64,000 nucleotides of DNA. Origin: Girardinichthys multiradiatus (taxonomy: Eukaryota; Chordata; Actinopteri; Cyprinodontiformes; Goodeidae). Every line of letters starts with the position of its first letter. Position 1 is the stretch's first letter. The notes beneath the pieces were generated by a model that had not been told where the DNA came from, searched no databases, and saw only the letters and a list, made by a program, of their open reading frames with translations. Location of the stretch: assembly GCF_021462225.1 (NCBI RefSeq), contig NC_061806.1, positions 28,230,144-28,294,143 of the forward strand, given 5' to 3'. Position numbers and translations under genes: made by a program. Below, piece by piece: positions 1 to 11,950 of the stretch.

Positions 1-1009
1 TTTGTCCTAAAGCACCATCTCACTGGTTCACTGAATGGCTCTTTTCTGTCATTTCCTGAAGCTCATAGCAGCTCCCAAACACACTCGCTTTATTCCAGCT
101 GAAGCTGTTTGTCTTCACAGGTGGTCATTCAGATTCAGCTCTGGTTCTGACAGGAAGGTAGGAAAAAACAAGAAATTGAGGATGATAGGAAGAGATCAAA
201 CAGAAGAAAAAGAAAGACGATCAAATATGGACTTTACATGTTTATGTATGATTATAGCAACAGTGTGAGTTGACAGCTTAAGACAGAATGTTGATTATTG
301 GTTAATAAATATAGGGCATCTGAATCAAGTAAGTCCTGTGATGATTCATTAAATCAAACAATTTCCTATTTCATTTTTAACTTTCAATGCTGAAGGGATT
401 TGATTTTAGAGCAGCAACAGTAAAATTATTTCTCTTCCTGTTTGTCCTTCCTGAGGTTGATCAGGAAGAGAAGAATAACGATGGAGAAGCTGTTGGTTGG
501 TTCTGAAACATGACAGAACTCAATCGGGCTGAACAGATCACTGAAGGAGAGGCTTTTCATGTGAATTCAAACGACCACAAATCTTCCCTGAAGCTCAGAA
601 TGAACTCTTATTTTTCAAACATAAAGACATGAATAAACAGCTCCATACAGCCATGTGGGAAGGTGCTGCATTGTCAGATTGTTTTGTTTCATGTTCTATT
701 TCAGTTGTTGGAGCCTGAACATTTGTGTGTCTACTGTAACGGCATCACAATAAACCATTAAATATTACAGGCAGAAACCAGTTTGCTCTAACTCCATTCA
801 GTTGATTTAACTGTCCTCCCTATTTAATTTACAATACTTTCAAATAATGTCTGTTTCTATAGAATTTAAAATCGGTTCCACTGTTGATCCTTCTTCTTCC
901 TAACTTCTAGGATTCACTCTGACTTGCTGGACATCAACTGGTGGACCAGACGATGACCCATTCTTGTCTAAGAGTTGATCCCAGTTTGTTGGTTTCTTTC
1001 TCTCCGCCT
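1..1009. other. Non-coding stretch upstream of a Tc1 relic
   Basis: I see no exon, RNA gene or clear repeat here. The short open frames have no recognisable domain and no splice context. If the epha10 reading is right this is intron 1 or 5' flank. Exon 1 (signal peptide) of the receptor was looked for and not found. Confidence 0.4.
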
Positions 1010-1400
1010 GCTATCTGAGAACTGACCTCAGGTTCTCAGAAGAGTTCAGATCTGGGGAGTTTTCTGGTACTGTTACAGAACTTGGAGAATGCCCACTCAC
1101 TCAGAGGACAAGCAACCACATGGATCTGACCTGGATGCTTCACTGTTGGCACCACATGTGCCTAACGGTGGTTTTCAGCTTTGCTTCTCCAGTTGTCCAT
1201 CAGGAGGATAACTTTGTGTCAGTCTTTTCCTGTTCATCCATGTTCTTCCTGCAAGGTTCGGTCTGTCCTTGATTGTTTTCTTGGAAAAAAAGTGGCTTCT
1301 TTGCTGCCATTCTTGTCCACATGTCTTTTGTTCTGCAGCCAGCTCTGCACTGGTGGTACCCCTTCTCAGTAGTAGATGAGGCATGTTGGACCCTCATGGG
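1010..1400 (-). pseudogene. Degenerate Tc1/mariner-type transposase relic
   Basis: On the minus strand two frames together give pieces that resemble the middle of Tc1-like transposases. One frame has GTTSAELA followed further on by SKKTIKDR. The other has AAKKPL, the usual block before the catalytic core. The matches jump between frames, so the copy is frameshifted and dead. No inverted repeats or TA duplication could be placed. A different decayed transposon with chance similarity is possible. Confidence 0.45.
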
Positions 1401-4400
1401 TTCTAGACCTTTAATACTGAATTTTGAATTGGACCAAAATTGTTCTCATAAGTCTATAAATAAAAGCAAATGTTCACTAATTGACATCCAGCCAGTAACA
1501 AATAGTTTTATTGATGCTGCCTGATGCATTGTATCAATGGCTGAAATCATGGTTTAGCTGAATGTTTAGATTGAAAAGAACTCTGCAGTTTAACTGTGAG
1601 GCTCCTCATCATGTTGGTGGATTTTAGTCTATTTACAGAAGCTTAACGACTGTTAAATAGGAGATCTCTGAAGTTCATGTGTTCTGTTGTTTGCGTTTGT
1701 GTGTGTGTGCTTCCTGTTAGTATTGGTGTCAGAAGGTTGTGTTTCTACACAGCATTCATCTTTTTTGAGCCTGTTTGTGTTTTTTTGACACTTCATCTCC
1801 ACATCCGTTTATCCTTTCTATCTGCAGAAGAATGCCTGTTGGTTCTGTTGGACTGTATATCATCTCAGAGCTGTGTTTCAGCCAGCAAGGTACCGAGTCA
1901 TTCTTTATGTGGACTACAGTGATTAAGTCCCTTAGTCCCACTCAGCTCTTCTTTCCTTGAGTAAAACCATATATTTCTGCAAGAAGGTTGCTGCTTTGAT
2001 ATTTCTGGGAGGAGTGAGAAGAACTCTCTATAAATCAACAGATGCAGCATGGGTGTGGTTTATATTTAGGTGGAGTTGTTTGGAGTTCTAATGAGGTTTC
2101 TCAAACCTGCAGGATACAGCAGTGAGCATGCTCAGTTCAGTGATAGTTGCTGCTCAGAGCAGAGCAACCAGAAATACGTTTTCTCAGTCAAGAAAGATGT
2201 CAGACATCTTGTTTTATTCAACAGCTGTGCATGGTGCACACATCTGGACCAGCAACAGAGAACCAGACCCTGCTAGCCATAAAAGGATTGATGCTTTAGA
2301 AGTTATTTGTGGATTGGATTTATTCTGGAGGGTGTTTTTCTGTGTCAGAACTCCTTCAGTGCCTTTTTTCCAGCAGGTTCATCCTCATCAGGTTCAGGTT
2401 GACACAGACTGGCAGAGGAGATTTCAGGTTTCAGCTTACAGAAACAGTTCTTTGTATTTTCTGGAAAAAAAGGAATATATAGTTAATATTTAATTACTGA
2501 ATTTTTATTAAAGGCAACCCCAAAACCAAACTTTCTGGGTAATTTTGTTCTTTATGACGGTGAATCATTTTCAAAGGTTTCCTGTATGTTTTTAAGTTTT
2601 GCTGCTTTTGATCAAGAAAAGGAGAAACTGAGGCCAGATTTTAGTTTTCGGACCCGTTGCTGATGTCTTATCATAATGACACAAACGTGACCAAATCTGA
2701 GGGACGTGAAAGTGTTGGTTAGACCAGAAAGTAACAGGAAATATACTCTAAATGAAATCAGTCACATCAAAACAAAGAAGAAAGCAAGTGAAATCCTTTT
2801 AAATCTGCTGCAGCTGCTCACATCCTCACACATTCATGAAGGCAACATGAACACACTCACTGTTTGAAGGACATCCTTCTCCTTTAATGCGTTCTGCTAC
2901 ATAAAAACATTCTTGAAGGTCTTATTTTCAACTGAAAGTACAAAGTTTTCTCTTAAAGTGACCTTGAATTTTATTTCAGCCAAGTTGCTGTCTCTTGCCA
3001 GAGGAAATGTCTTTATTATTTACCTACTTTAAAAGTCTTCTGATGAAAGGATCTTTTTTCTTTGAGAAAGTCAGCCTAGCCAATTTAAGTATTAGAAATG
3101 ATGAGTTACCTTAGGTGAAGAGTTAGAAGATAGTTGGGAAGGTAGATAAACACCAAGTTACTGAAACTCCCCCATTTGAGGCAGAGTTCTAGCTAGATCC
3201 AGAAGGACCCTACTGCCTTTATTCTGATTGGGAACCCTGTCTGTCCATCTGATCCCACATCATAGCGAAGCATTTACATTTTGTATACAACAGGATGCTA
3301 TGTGGATTCCAGCCGTAGCCAGTCCAAATATAACCCAGTAGGACTAAAACCAGTCTGATCCAGCAGTAAAGCAACCTATAGCGCCACCAGCTGACCATGC
3401 AGTACTCTGTTTTCTGTCTGAGGAAACAACCGTTGGGTTCAGCTGAACTGTGGTCGGAAACAGAGCCGAACATAAAGAGTCACAGTTTCCATCGTGTGTT
3501 CATTAAAATCACTCTGTTCCTCCTTAAAAGAACCACAGAAACTCTCAAAGGCACATTGTCTCCATAATGAAGGGCAATTATGTCTGAAAAGCTTTTAAAA
3601 TGAGAGCTGATATGAGGCTTATTAAATGGGATCTGTGTAAAGAACACGAGGAGAGTTTCTTTTTCTAACTTTTCTCCTTCTCTCCTTCACCTGTTTTTTC
3701 TTTTCTCCACTCTGCTCTGAGCCTCTCCTGTGTTTCTCTCCCCTCCTGCCCCTGCAGACCCATTAGTGTGTTTAAAGAGGGCCTGATTACAGGGCTTCTG
3801 TATTCAGAGTGTGATCATAGCAGCAGCTTTGGCCTCTAAGTCTCTGTCTGACTGACTGATCCCTCTGTGAATTCATCTGTTTATTTTCCTTTATTTCGTT
3901 TCTTGCTCTCCATTGCTGTCTTGTTCCTTTATAGTCTCCCTTTCATGTCTGCTTTCAGTGTTTCTCCTTTCAGCCTCTTTCACTGTTTCTTTTCCCTCAT
4001 CTTGGTTTCCCTTTGACCTCTGTGCTTCTCCAACACCCCTGCCTTCCTTCTTCTCCAAATGCCTCCTTGTTATCATCTAGCCACAGAGCCGAGCTTTGGG
4101 TACCTGCTGCTGTTAACCCCTAAAAAGTAAAGAGTTTAAAGGATCTCTCCTGATCCCTGCACTCTGGCCAATGATCTGGTGTCTCCTTTTCACGCAGACC
4201 CAAAAAGAAGAACAAGAACTTGTCGCTAGGATCAGCCTCTGTGGGTTCGGTCAGAGGAGTCTTTCTTCTTTTTGCTCAGTTATGGCACAAGTAAAACGAG
4301 TTCAGTTGGTGCATTGACAGGTTTATTTTGAACTCAGACCTCCCTTTCAGTGCATCATCACAGATTTGTGTCAGAGCCTCATTGTTAGAATGTGACTCAG

Positions 4401-5434
4401 TGAGATTGAAGTTCCTTGCGACTCACACTGTGAACGTTTGTACTGCTCCCAGAGACGTCCATGTGTCTTGCCACAATGGCAGTAAATAGAATATGTTTCA
4501 TGCTACTGCAGCCCTGGAGTAAAACATTCACTTCTCATGAATGTTAAAGTAAGGAAAGGTAAAGTTCACAGCTGACTAACGGTTATTGCTCAGTGAAGTT
4601 TTAAAGATGTTTTGGGTGCTTTAGCTCAGATTGCTAGAGCTCTTAGTCTGCGACTTAGTGTGTCTGTGTGGTTAACGTTCACATCAGTGAAATATTTTCA
4701 GAGTGAAGTGATAAAGCAGCTGACCATATGTCTCTGCAGATGTTGATTCCACATTAAAGTTCAGGATAAACGTGTTGATGATTTCAAACAGCTGCTCAGC
4801 TTTAATACGTTCTGTTCTCTTCACATTAATCCTCCAGTTTGGTTTCAACAGGATGGGGCCACTCTGTTCGTGTTCATCTTTAACCAGAATCTCTGACAGA
4901 AATTAGATTTATATTCTTAATCCTCTAAACATCAGACTGTAGAATAAAATACTGCATCTGGTATTTTCCTAACCATAGATTTCAGGTAGCAGCTGATTCC
5001 TGAAGTCTAAAATAGTTTAAGGTTGAAGGACTGTCAGACATTTGGTGTTCATTTTATGATCTTTGTCCCTTTTCCTTACATGTAAGAGCTTTAATGATTC
5101 ACTTACAGTAAGGTATCTGGTCATAATGTTTTGTCAGATTAATGTATATGGAACAAACTAGTGCAAAACATTAAGTCTGCTGCAACCGTCTTTGTTTAAA
5201 TCCATACATATTCCTTGTTCCTACTATGTTAAACAACTTTTTGTTTTATATGCATTAATAATTTATCATTTTAAACCTCTTCAGAGATGCTCTAACATGT
5301 GGTGAGCTGATGCATATCTGATGCACCTCTATAGATCTTCTATAGAGCTTGTTGTATCAGTTTGTTGTGGCATATGAATACATTTGTCCTTCTTTGCTTT
5401 TTCTCCAGAGACAGAAAAGAAGGTCCTGCTTGCT

Positions 5435-5531
5435 TACCCTGCAGGGTAGGGAAGCCTGTCTCTATTGAAAGACAGATAATTTCTCTGCCTACCAAAGGCC
5501 AAGTGCTTTAGTAAGAAATTATCTTTGTCTT
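5435..5531. repeat. Perfect palindrome plus adjacent bulged hairpin
   Basis: TACCCTGCAGGGTA at 5435-5448 is a perfect 14-bp palindrome. Just downstream, AAGACAGATAATTTCT (5469-5484) pairs with AGAAATTATCTTTGTCTT (5514-5531), leaving a two-base bulge and a 29-base loop. This could be the core of a small palindromic transposon or a folded RNA. No flanking duplication was found, so the class is unknown. Confidence 0.5.
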
Positions 5532-6228
5532 CCTATCCTTCTTCACTAAGGTAAATATTTCTGATCACTTGGCTGTTTCTGATTCTCTAGAATCTGTCCC
5601 ACTTTGTTAGCTTATTGGGCAGAAACCCAGTCTAAGCCGATTGTGGCCCTGAAAAAGGCTAGGAACTGGTTCTATCAGGGGTTTTAGACCAAAAAGCAAC
5701 CCGATGTTTTTGCCCCCACCCCTCTGGCACACATGTCTTAACTGGTACAAAGGAAAGAATCACATTTATTAGGTCCTGAACACAGACTATAGACCAACTA
5801 CCAAAGTTGACTCCATCTAGTTTAAGATCATAGAGTAAAAGCTTTGAGCTTCATCTTTAATAAAGACTGTTTCTCATCATCCTGCTGTCTATTTGAATGT
5901 AAGTCAATGCACCACACAGAGCTGCCTTTACAATCATCGTTTTTTAAAGAAACAACATGTTTTTAACAACATTTATAAACTCTTTGAGATGTTTTAATAT
6001 CACCAGCTGGATTTAGTTCAGTCTGACTGAGGTGCTGTGTGGAACTGCCGTTTCTAAACACTGATCAGAGATCTGAAAATTTCCTCAGGACTGTAAAGAG
6101 TGTTAGAGAGTGAACGCTAGCTGAGATAAAAGGACAAATGCACTGAGGTGTGAAGATAAACTGTTTTCCATGGGGTTAAGCTACAAAGGAGGATTAGTGA
6201 CCTTTCAAGCTAACCCAAAGTGTGTGAT

Positions 6229-6256
6229 TTAGGGTTAGGGTAACTAACCCTACCCT
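6229..6256. repeat. Short head-to-head telomere-like motif
   Basis: Two TTAGGG units (6229-6240) are followed at once by CCCTA-type units in the opposite sense (6241-6256), making an imperfect inverted repeat. Two units are far too few for a real interstitial telomere array; chance or a trace of break repair are both possible. Confidence 0.4.
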
Positions 6257-7439
6257 GATTCTGGTCAGTTCTTTCATGGATCTTTCGCCATAGGTAACTC
6301 GTGCTAATAACTTTACCAGAGCAGAACTTTTGAGTAAGTTAGGTTTTGAGATTAAAGACCAAGACAGAGAATGTACCACCTCTCAACCAATCAGAGCCCT
6401 TAGAAAATGAGAAAACTTAAAAGGACAGTGGTGTTTGAACACAACCCTCCTCTGCTCCTTCCCCTCGGGACCTTCCCACAGTGACACTATTGCATCTTAG
6501 TTTATTGGAAATTCTCAGCATATTTCCGCCTTCTGCAATTAAAACTTAGACCGGTTGTTCTAAAGGTTATTTTTTAGAAGGTATAGATTAAAAGCTAACA
6601 ACAATTGTTTCTTCATTAAAATATCTGCCTCTGAAAAGATCTCAGGGTCATTTATGAGTGCTGAGAGCTTCATACTCTCCAAACTACTGCATGTTGTGTC
6701 TGTATGATTATATTTAGAATCAGGTTGCTTTTATATATATTTTTAATAACAAACATCACAAATTAAACATAACATGTTTTAACCTGGACATGTATAATAT
6801 CTCTGCTGGTTGGACTGAATCTATTTTTTTTTTTGTAGATCATTATGTTAAACATAAACATAATTTAAAACATTCTGAATTTTTGTTGTACAGATACTAT
6901 AAAATCACAAATGATAAAATGTTAGACGCTTTAAAATATGGCTGTGATAACAAAATGATTAATTACCTGCTTTTATCCTGTCTCCTCTTTGTGACAGGTC
7001 ATCCATTACAGCTCCACCTGTTTAATAGTGTTCTTTAATGTCAAGTTTTTTTCTACCAGATCTGTTTAAAAAAAAAAACAGGACAGACTTGACCTGCTTC
7101 GTAGTATAAAGTCCAATTCTGTCATCTCTAAATACAACAGGTTAAACATTTATGAGAATAGATGTTTTTACGGACTATCTGAACCAGCTTTACGGCTGTG
7201 GAAAGCTAAAAAGGCTCTTTTCCATGACGTATCCCACATTTATGTAGCATTCAGATAAATAAGTCTGCTGCTTTGAAACCTGCTAGGAGACGTTCTGTTC
7301 CGGTCCCTGACATGCATTGGAGTTGTCTGAGTACTGAATAAACAACAACCCAGACCCATTTCTTTGCTTTCTGTCCATGGTGCTGAAACATTTCAAACGG
7401 TATTTTACATCTTCCGCTGTGGTTCCAAAGCACTGTTGG

Positions 7440-8268
7440 AACTGGTTGTGTTTCTCTGTCCGTGGTGCTGAACTACCTGGGACTGGTTGTTTGTCTCTGT
7501 TCATGGTTCTGAAACACAGTTTTTGGTGTACTTTACATCTCGCTGTGGTTCTGCAACACCAATGGAGCTGGTATTTGTTGTCTCTGTCCTTGGTGCTGAA
7601 CTACCTGGGACTGGTTGTTTGTCTCTGTTCGTGGTTCTGAAACACAGTTTTTGGTGTACTTTACATCTCGCTGTGGTTCTGCAACACCAATGGAGCTGGT
7701 ATTTTGTGTCTCTGTCCTTGGTGCTGAACTACCTGGGACTAGTTGTTTGTCTCTGTTCGTGGTTCTGAAACACAGTTTTTGGTGTACTTTACATCTCGCT
7801 GTGGTTCTGCAACACCAATGGAGCTGGTATTTGTTGTCTCTGTCCTTGGTGCTGAACTACCTGGGACTGGTTGTTTGTCTCTGTTCGTGGTTCTGAACTA
7901 CCTGGAACTGGTTGTTTGTCTCTGTTCGTGGTTCTGAAACACAGTTTTTGGTGTACTTTACATCTCGCTGTGGTTCTGCAACACCAATGGAGCTGGTATT
8001 TGTTGTCTCTGTCCGTGGTGCTGAACTACCTGGGACTGGTTGTTTGTCTCTGTCCGTGGTGCTGAACTACCTGGAACTGGTTGTTTGTCTCTGTTCGTGG
8101 TTCTGAAACACAGTTTTTGGTGTACTTTACATCTCGCTGTGGTTCTGCAACACCAATGGAGCTGGTATTTGTTGTCTCTGTCCTTGGTGCTGAACTACCT
8201 GGGACTGGTTGTTTTTCTCTCTCCATAGTTCTGAAACACAATTGGAGCAGGGCCCAGGTCCATTCCAC
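7440..8268. repeat. Higher-order satellite: 128-bp unit of three ~42-bp monomers
   Basis: The block repeats with a 128-bp period. Each unit contains three related monomers that begin GTGGTTCTGAAACACAG, GTGGTTCTGCAACACC and GGTGCTGAACTACCTGG. Near 7871-7912 and 8040-8081 the period drops to 41 bp because only the third monomer type is duplicated. The open frames across the block (up to 93 codons) recur at exactly these offsets and are by-products of the repeat. Copies are nearly identical, which suggests recent amplification or homogenisation. Related single monomers occur just upstream (7280-7440). Confidence 0.9.
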
Positions 8269-8879
8269 TGCTTAAAAAAATTAAAATCTACCTCAGTGTC
8301 TGTGGAATGGCCCGGTCATGTGTGGTGTTAGATCTTTAAACCCAGAAATATGTAAAGATGATCCTCCATCCTTTCTTCTGTTTACTGGAACTAGTCCTGC
8401 AGTACTAAACCCTGATGTCCAAATCGTTTTTTTTTTACATCAGAAAAACTTCCTTGCAGGATCGCTGAAAACAGGTAAACAATAGTGAGGTTAAACATAT
8501 GTATATTGGGGTTTTATATTAATTTGATCACAATAACTAATAATGAAGGTATAAACATGTTTAACATTAACATATAGCAAATCTTTATATAGCTATATTA
8601 GCTGTATTACAGTATATGGGCGATTGGATTCTAGATGATGAACACAGTACTTTATTCATGAGCCTGGAGGATATATTTTCTATTCAAGGTTGTGCATGAC
8701 TTAGAATCTAGACATCCTCCGGGATTAACTAAACCTGGTTCTAAGCTTCTCCTGACCAGGACAGCTTCCTAGAATGAGTTAGCGTGTTAACTTCTGAGTA
8801 ATTGCTCTTAAACCAAGTGAAGGATTCATTAAGCCTGGAAATTACTGTTTAGTCCCTTAGCTTAGCTTTGTGACACGGG

Positions 8880-9000
8880 CTCCTAGTTTTGTTGCTCTGT
8901 CCGTGGTTCTGAAACAATGTTTTAGATGGTAATTTGTCTCTCTGAAATACAGCTGGTTGGGGTTGCTTAGGTCCTTGGTGCTGAAGCACAATTGACACTG
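8880..9000. repeat. Diverged outlying monomers of the 42-bp satellite
   Basis: Phrases such as TCTGTCCGTGGTTCTGAAAC and CCTTGGTGCTGAAGCACA match the monomer starts of the satellite at 7440-8268 but are spaced irregularly and diverged. They look like an older remnant of the same family about 600 bp away. Confidence 0.5.
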
Positions 9001-9039
9001 GCCTTTTTTATCTGCAAATATAGTCACAGATGTTGAGGT

Positions 9040-10360
9040 GAAAAATGTTTTATTCATCCCAAAGGAAAATTAGTGTGTTGTCCAGGTAAACACCGAGGTA
9101 TTCATACTCATCTATTCAATTCAGCTCAATTCAGTTTATTTATATAGCGCCAATTCAAAACATGTTGTCTCATTGCACTTCACACTTCACTCTACCACCT
9201 CCACTTCTTCTCTCATGATGGAATTAGTGTTTCACCTATTCCTGTTTCACTTCTACAATCATCTCCTTTGTTTTTTTCACATTCAAGATGAGATGATTGT
9301 TTCCACACCATGATACAAGGCAGTCCACCACCTTCCTGTACTCAGCTTCTTATCCATCTCTGATCCACACCATGACTGCAGAATCATCTGAGTTTTTCTG
9401 CAGATGACAGGAGTCTGTCTTGTACTGGAAGTCTGAGGTGTACAGAGTGAAAAGGAATGGTGAGAGTACAGTCCCCTGTGGTTCTCCTGTGCTGCTGACT
9501 ACCTGGTTAGATAAACAACCCTTCAGTCTCACAAACTGTGGTCTGTTTGTCAGATAGTGTTTGATCCAGGAGATTGTTGAGGCCTCCACCTGAGTCTTCT
9601 GGAGTTTCTGACAAAGCAAATCAGGTTGAATTGTGTTAAATGCACTGGAGAAATCAAAGAACATGATCCTCACAGTGCTGCTGGCTTTGTCCAGATGACA
9701 GTGGATTTGGTGAAGCAGGTGTATGATGTCATCTTCAACTCCAACTCCACAGCGATAAGCAAACTGAAGGGGGTCTTGATGGTCTATTCTCTGTTTACTC
9801 AGGTTGGCCAACAGGAGTCTCTCTAGGACCTTTATGATGTGGAATGGAAGGGAAACAGGTCTAATGTCATTGAGGACTTATGGGTGAGTTTTTTTTTTTG
9901 GTGCTGGAACAAGACAGGAGGTCTTCCACAACACTGGAACCTTCTCCTGAGCTGCTCTGCACAGCCCTTCAGGACCCTATGGCTGACATGATCTGGACCT
10001 GTAGCCTTATTACGGTTCAGTCTCTCCAGTTGCCTCTTCTCCTGACTTCTTGAGACACACAGGTGGAAGGGGGAGGCAAAGGGAGCATCAGCCCCTTCTG
10101 ATTTGGTTGAAGGCAAACATGTGGTGGAAGATAAAACATTTGAGGTGTGACAGGAAAGCTGTGGGTCAAAGGAGGCTGGGATGTGTGGCTGTGAGCATGA
10201 GAGAAGGATGCTGAGATGCTGAGCTTGTTTCTGAACTGAACGTATTGAAGGATGTGTTTAGTTCATTGGCTCTGTCCAGACATCCATCGGTCCAGGTTCT
10301 GCATTTCTGATCCATTTTAGTCTTTACTGATTCTAGAGAAGGGTGGAACCCTCTATTCAA
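9040..10360 (-). mobile_element. 5'-truncated non-LTR retrotransposon (Rex1/L2-like LINE), minus strand
   Basis: Read on the minus strand, the 10360-10166 frame, the 10116-9832 frame and the 9811-9350 frame follow one another as parts of one reverse transcriptase, with breaks between them. Recognisable blocks are NKATGPDHVS (finger region), DPLQFAYR, MFFDFSSAFNTIQP (first catalytic Asp block), STGEPQGTVLSPFLFTLYT (the PQG block) and NSDDSAVM, where the usual F/YADD box has decayed to NSDD. Near 9040-9070 the minus strand ends in a TTTCCTTTGGGATGAATAAA-type tail, as expected for the 3' end of this LINE group. The copy is broken by frameshifts and interrupted by another repeat, so it is inactive. 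The clade name is from memory and could be CR1/Jockey-like instead. Confidence 0.8.
9114..9180. repeat. Fish interspersed-repeat fragment with TTTATTTATATAGCGCC
   Basis: The phrase CAGTTTATTTATATAGCGCC followed by AATTCAAAACATG is a widely dispersed motif in fish genomes as I recall it. It lies between the LINE tail and the reverse-transcriptase frames. Its parent element is not identified. Confidence 0.45.
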
Positions 10361-10501
10361 CCTAGCCTTGGTGCTTTTTTCCAGCTGAGGTGGATTTTCT
10401 GTTTATTCTAACCTGCTACAGAACAAAGATAACTTGACCCTCTCTGTTTCCTGACCTCTGACCCTATTCTTGTTTCTCCATCCCTGTTTTTCTTCCTGCA
10501 G

Positions 10502-10566
10502 TGGTGCTGCTGAACTCCAAGGAGACTCAGGCAGAGCTTGGCTGGAACTCTTATCCCGCCAACGGA
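10502..10566 (+). CDS. epha10: Eph receptor exon 2 (start of ephrin-binding domain), probable epha10
   Basis: This 65-bp exon lies between a pyrimidine-rich acceptor (TTCTTCCTGCAG, AG at 10500-10501) and a consensus donor (GTAAGT at 10567). It completes a split codon and then reads VLLNSKETQAELGWNSYPANG, the opening strand of the Eph ligand-binding domain. That domain normally begins E-V-x-L-L-D-S-K and continues in the next exon with WEEISG. It enters in phase 1 and leaves in phase 0, as in other Eph genes, and joins in frame to the exon at 11951. SKxxQAELGW resembles EPHA10 more than other EphA members. Exon 1 with the signal peptide is not found. The length and phase agreement make a chance ORF unlikely. 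Confidence 0.9.
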
Positions 10567-11950
10567 GTAAGTGTGCTTGTATTGTTCATTTTACCATCTC
10601 AAACGCTGTAGGCTCCATTTCACATTTGATCCTCACCTCCCCTCAGAGCTTATCTCCATTTATCAATGGTTGTAATCCGGGCCAGTGTACGGCAGGTCCA
10701 AACCGCCACACAGCTGCTGCAGCAGATAAATGTTCCCCTTCATGTCGATCGATATCATTTGTGATAAGTTATGGCTGCAAGACAAATGGGCTTTTTTAAA
10801 GAATGGCTCGCTGCCATAACAGTTTGTCACACACCTCCCACCTGACCTTACGTTGCACACACACCTTGGATGTGTAATAAATGAACAGCATGTGGTGGGA
10901 GCTGTTTGTGCCAACATATATATCACAGGTGTTGTGGGCTGGTTAAATCACTGTCAGCAGCAGGACATTTCTGGACCACAGACATGAAGAAACAGATTCA
11001 CCTTCCAGCTGGAGCGCGAACTCAGTCCTATTTGACTGAAGTTTATTACCTCATCATCTCTCATCATTGGTTTTCACTGGCAGCTGGTTCTGTTTGTGTC
11101 AACGATCCACACGAACTCATTATTTTTACTAAATGTAAATTGGGAAAAGGTTCTGCACTGCTGGAATCTCATGGAAGGTTAATGGAAATGATGGTTTACT
11201 GTTGAATCCAAATAAAAATAGATCAAGCTCAGCAGAATGAGTCCATTCTCTCACCTTCAGCCAATTCATTCAGATGTCCTTCATTTAAATGAAAATAAGA
11301 GAAAAGATCTAAAGTTTCTGCATGACTTTAATCACTCGGAGATTAATTTAGATTATATGTTTTCAACCTTTGAGGCACCCTCTTGAACTGAAATTGAATG
11401 AAAATCTTGACAGAAATTTTCTAAGCTGTTTAATGAATTTATTGATGTTTACAGCAACATAGAAGCTTAAAACAAAAACTAAATTTAGTCATGTTTAATG
11501 TTTTCTACATTTTTAGGATTTTCATGATGGATTTTTGCTTGAAAATTGCTTAAGTCAGCTAATAGTCATGAAAACATCAAATCTGCTCCCATGTATACAT
11601 GAATTTACATGACTTTTTAGAGACAAGCTTAGATCGATTACCTCCCAGATCAAACTGCCGTCAGCAGACACAACCTCGGTGTATCAAGCCACGAAACAAA
11701 GAAACTTGGGTCAAAGCTGAGGGTAAATTTAGATATGTGATTGATTGTTTTTGTGACACTTCCTGACACTTCTGATGAGGATGATGATGACCGAGAACCT
11801 GTTCTGTTACAGAGACTTTCACACATTCTCTCATCAGATTAAGACTCTGTTAACAGGCTCATCTCTGTGATTGATGTGTGAAACAATACTTAACCCATAA
11901 CTTCCTATGCTGGTTTTCCAACTCACTCCTGTCTTGTCTTTCTGTCTCAG
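10567..11950 (+). other. Intron 2 of the Eph receptor gene
   Basis: This 1384-bp intron runs from GTAAGT to TCTGTCTCAG. I see no mobile element or second gene inside it. Small open frames on both strands lack domains. Confidence 0.85.

Larger units (their letters stand above)
1401..7379. other. Long non-coding stretch
   Basis: No coding exon is supported in this 6 kb. Open frames are short, overlap on both strands and show no domain. It contains a bulged hairpin and a palindrome near 5.4-5.5 kb and a small head-to-head telomere-like motif near 6.24 kb, listed separately. A stretch at about 3540-3660 reads as unique moderate-GC sequence, but conservation cannot be judged from one genome. Confidence 0.4.

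Noticed and set aside
7377..8275. Up to 93-codon frames repeated every 128 bp
   Set aside because: Positions and sequence follow the satellite period; they are repeat artefacts.
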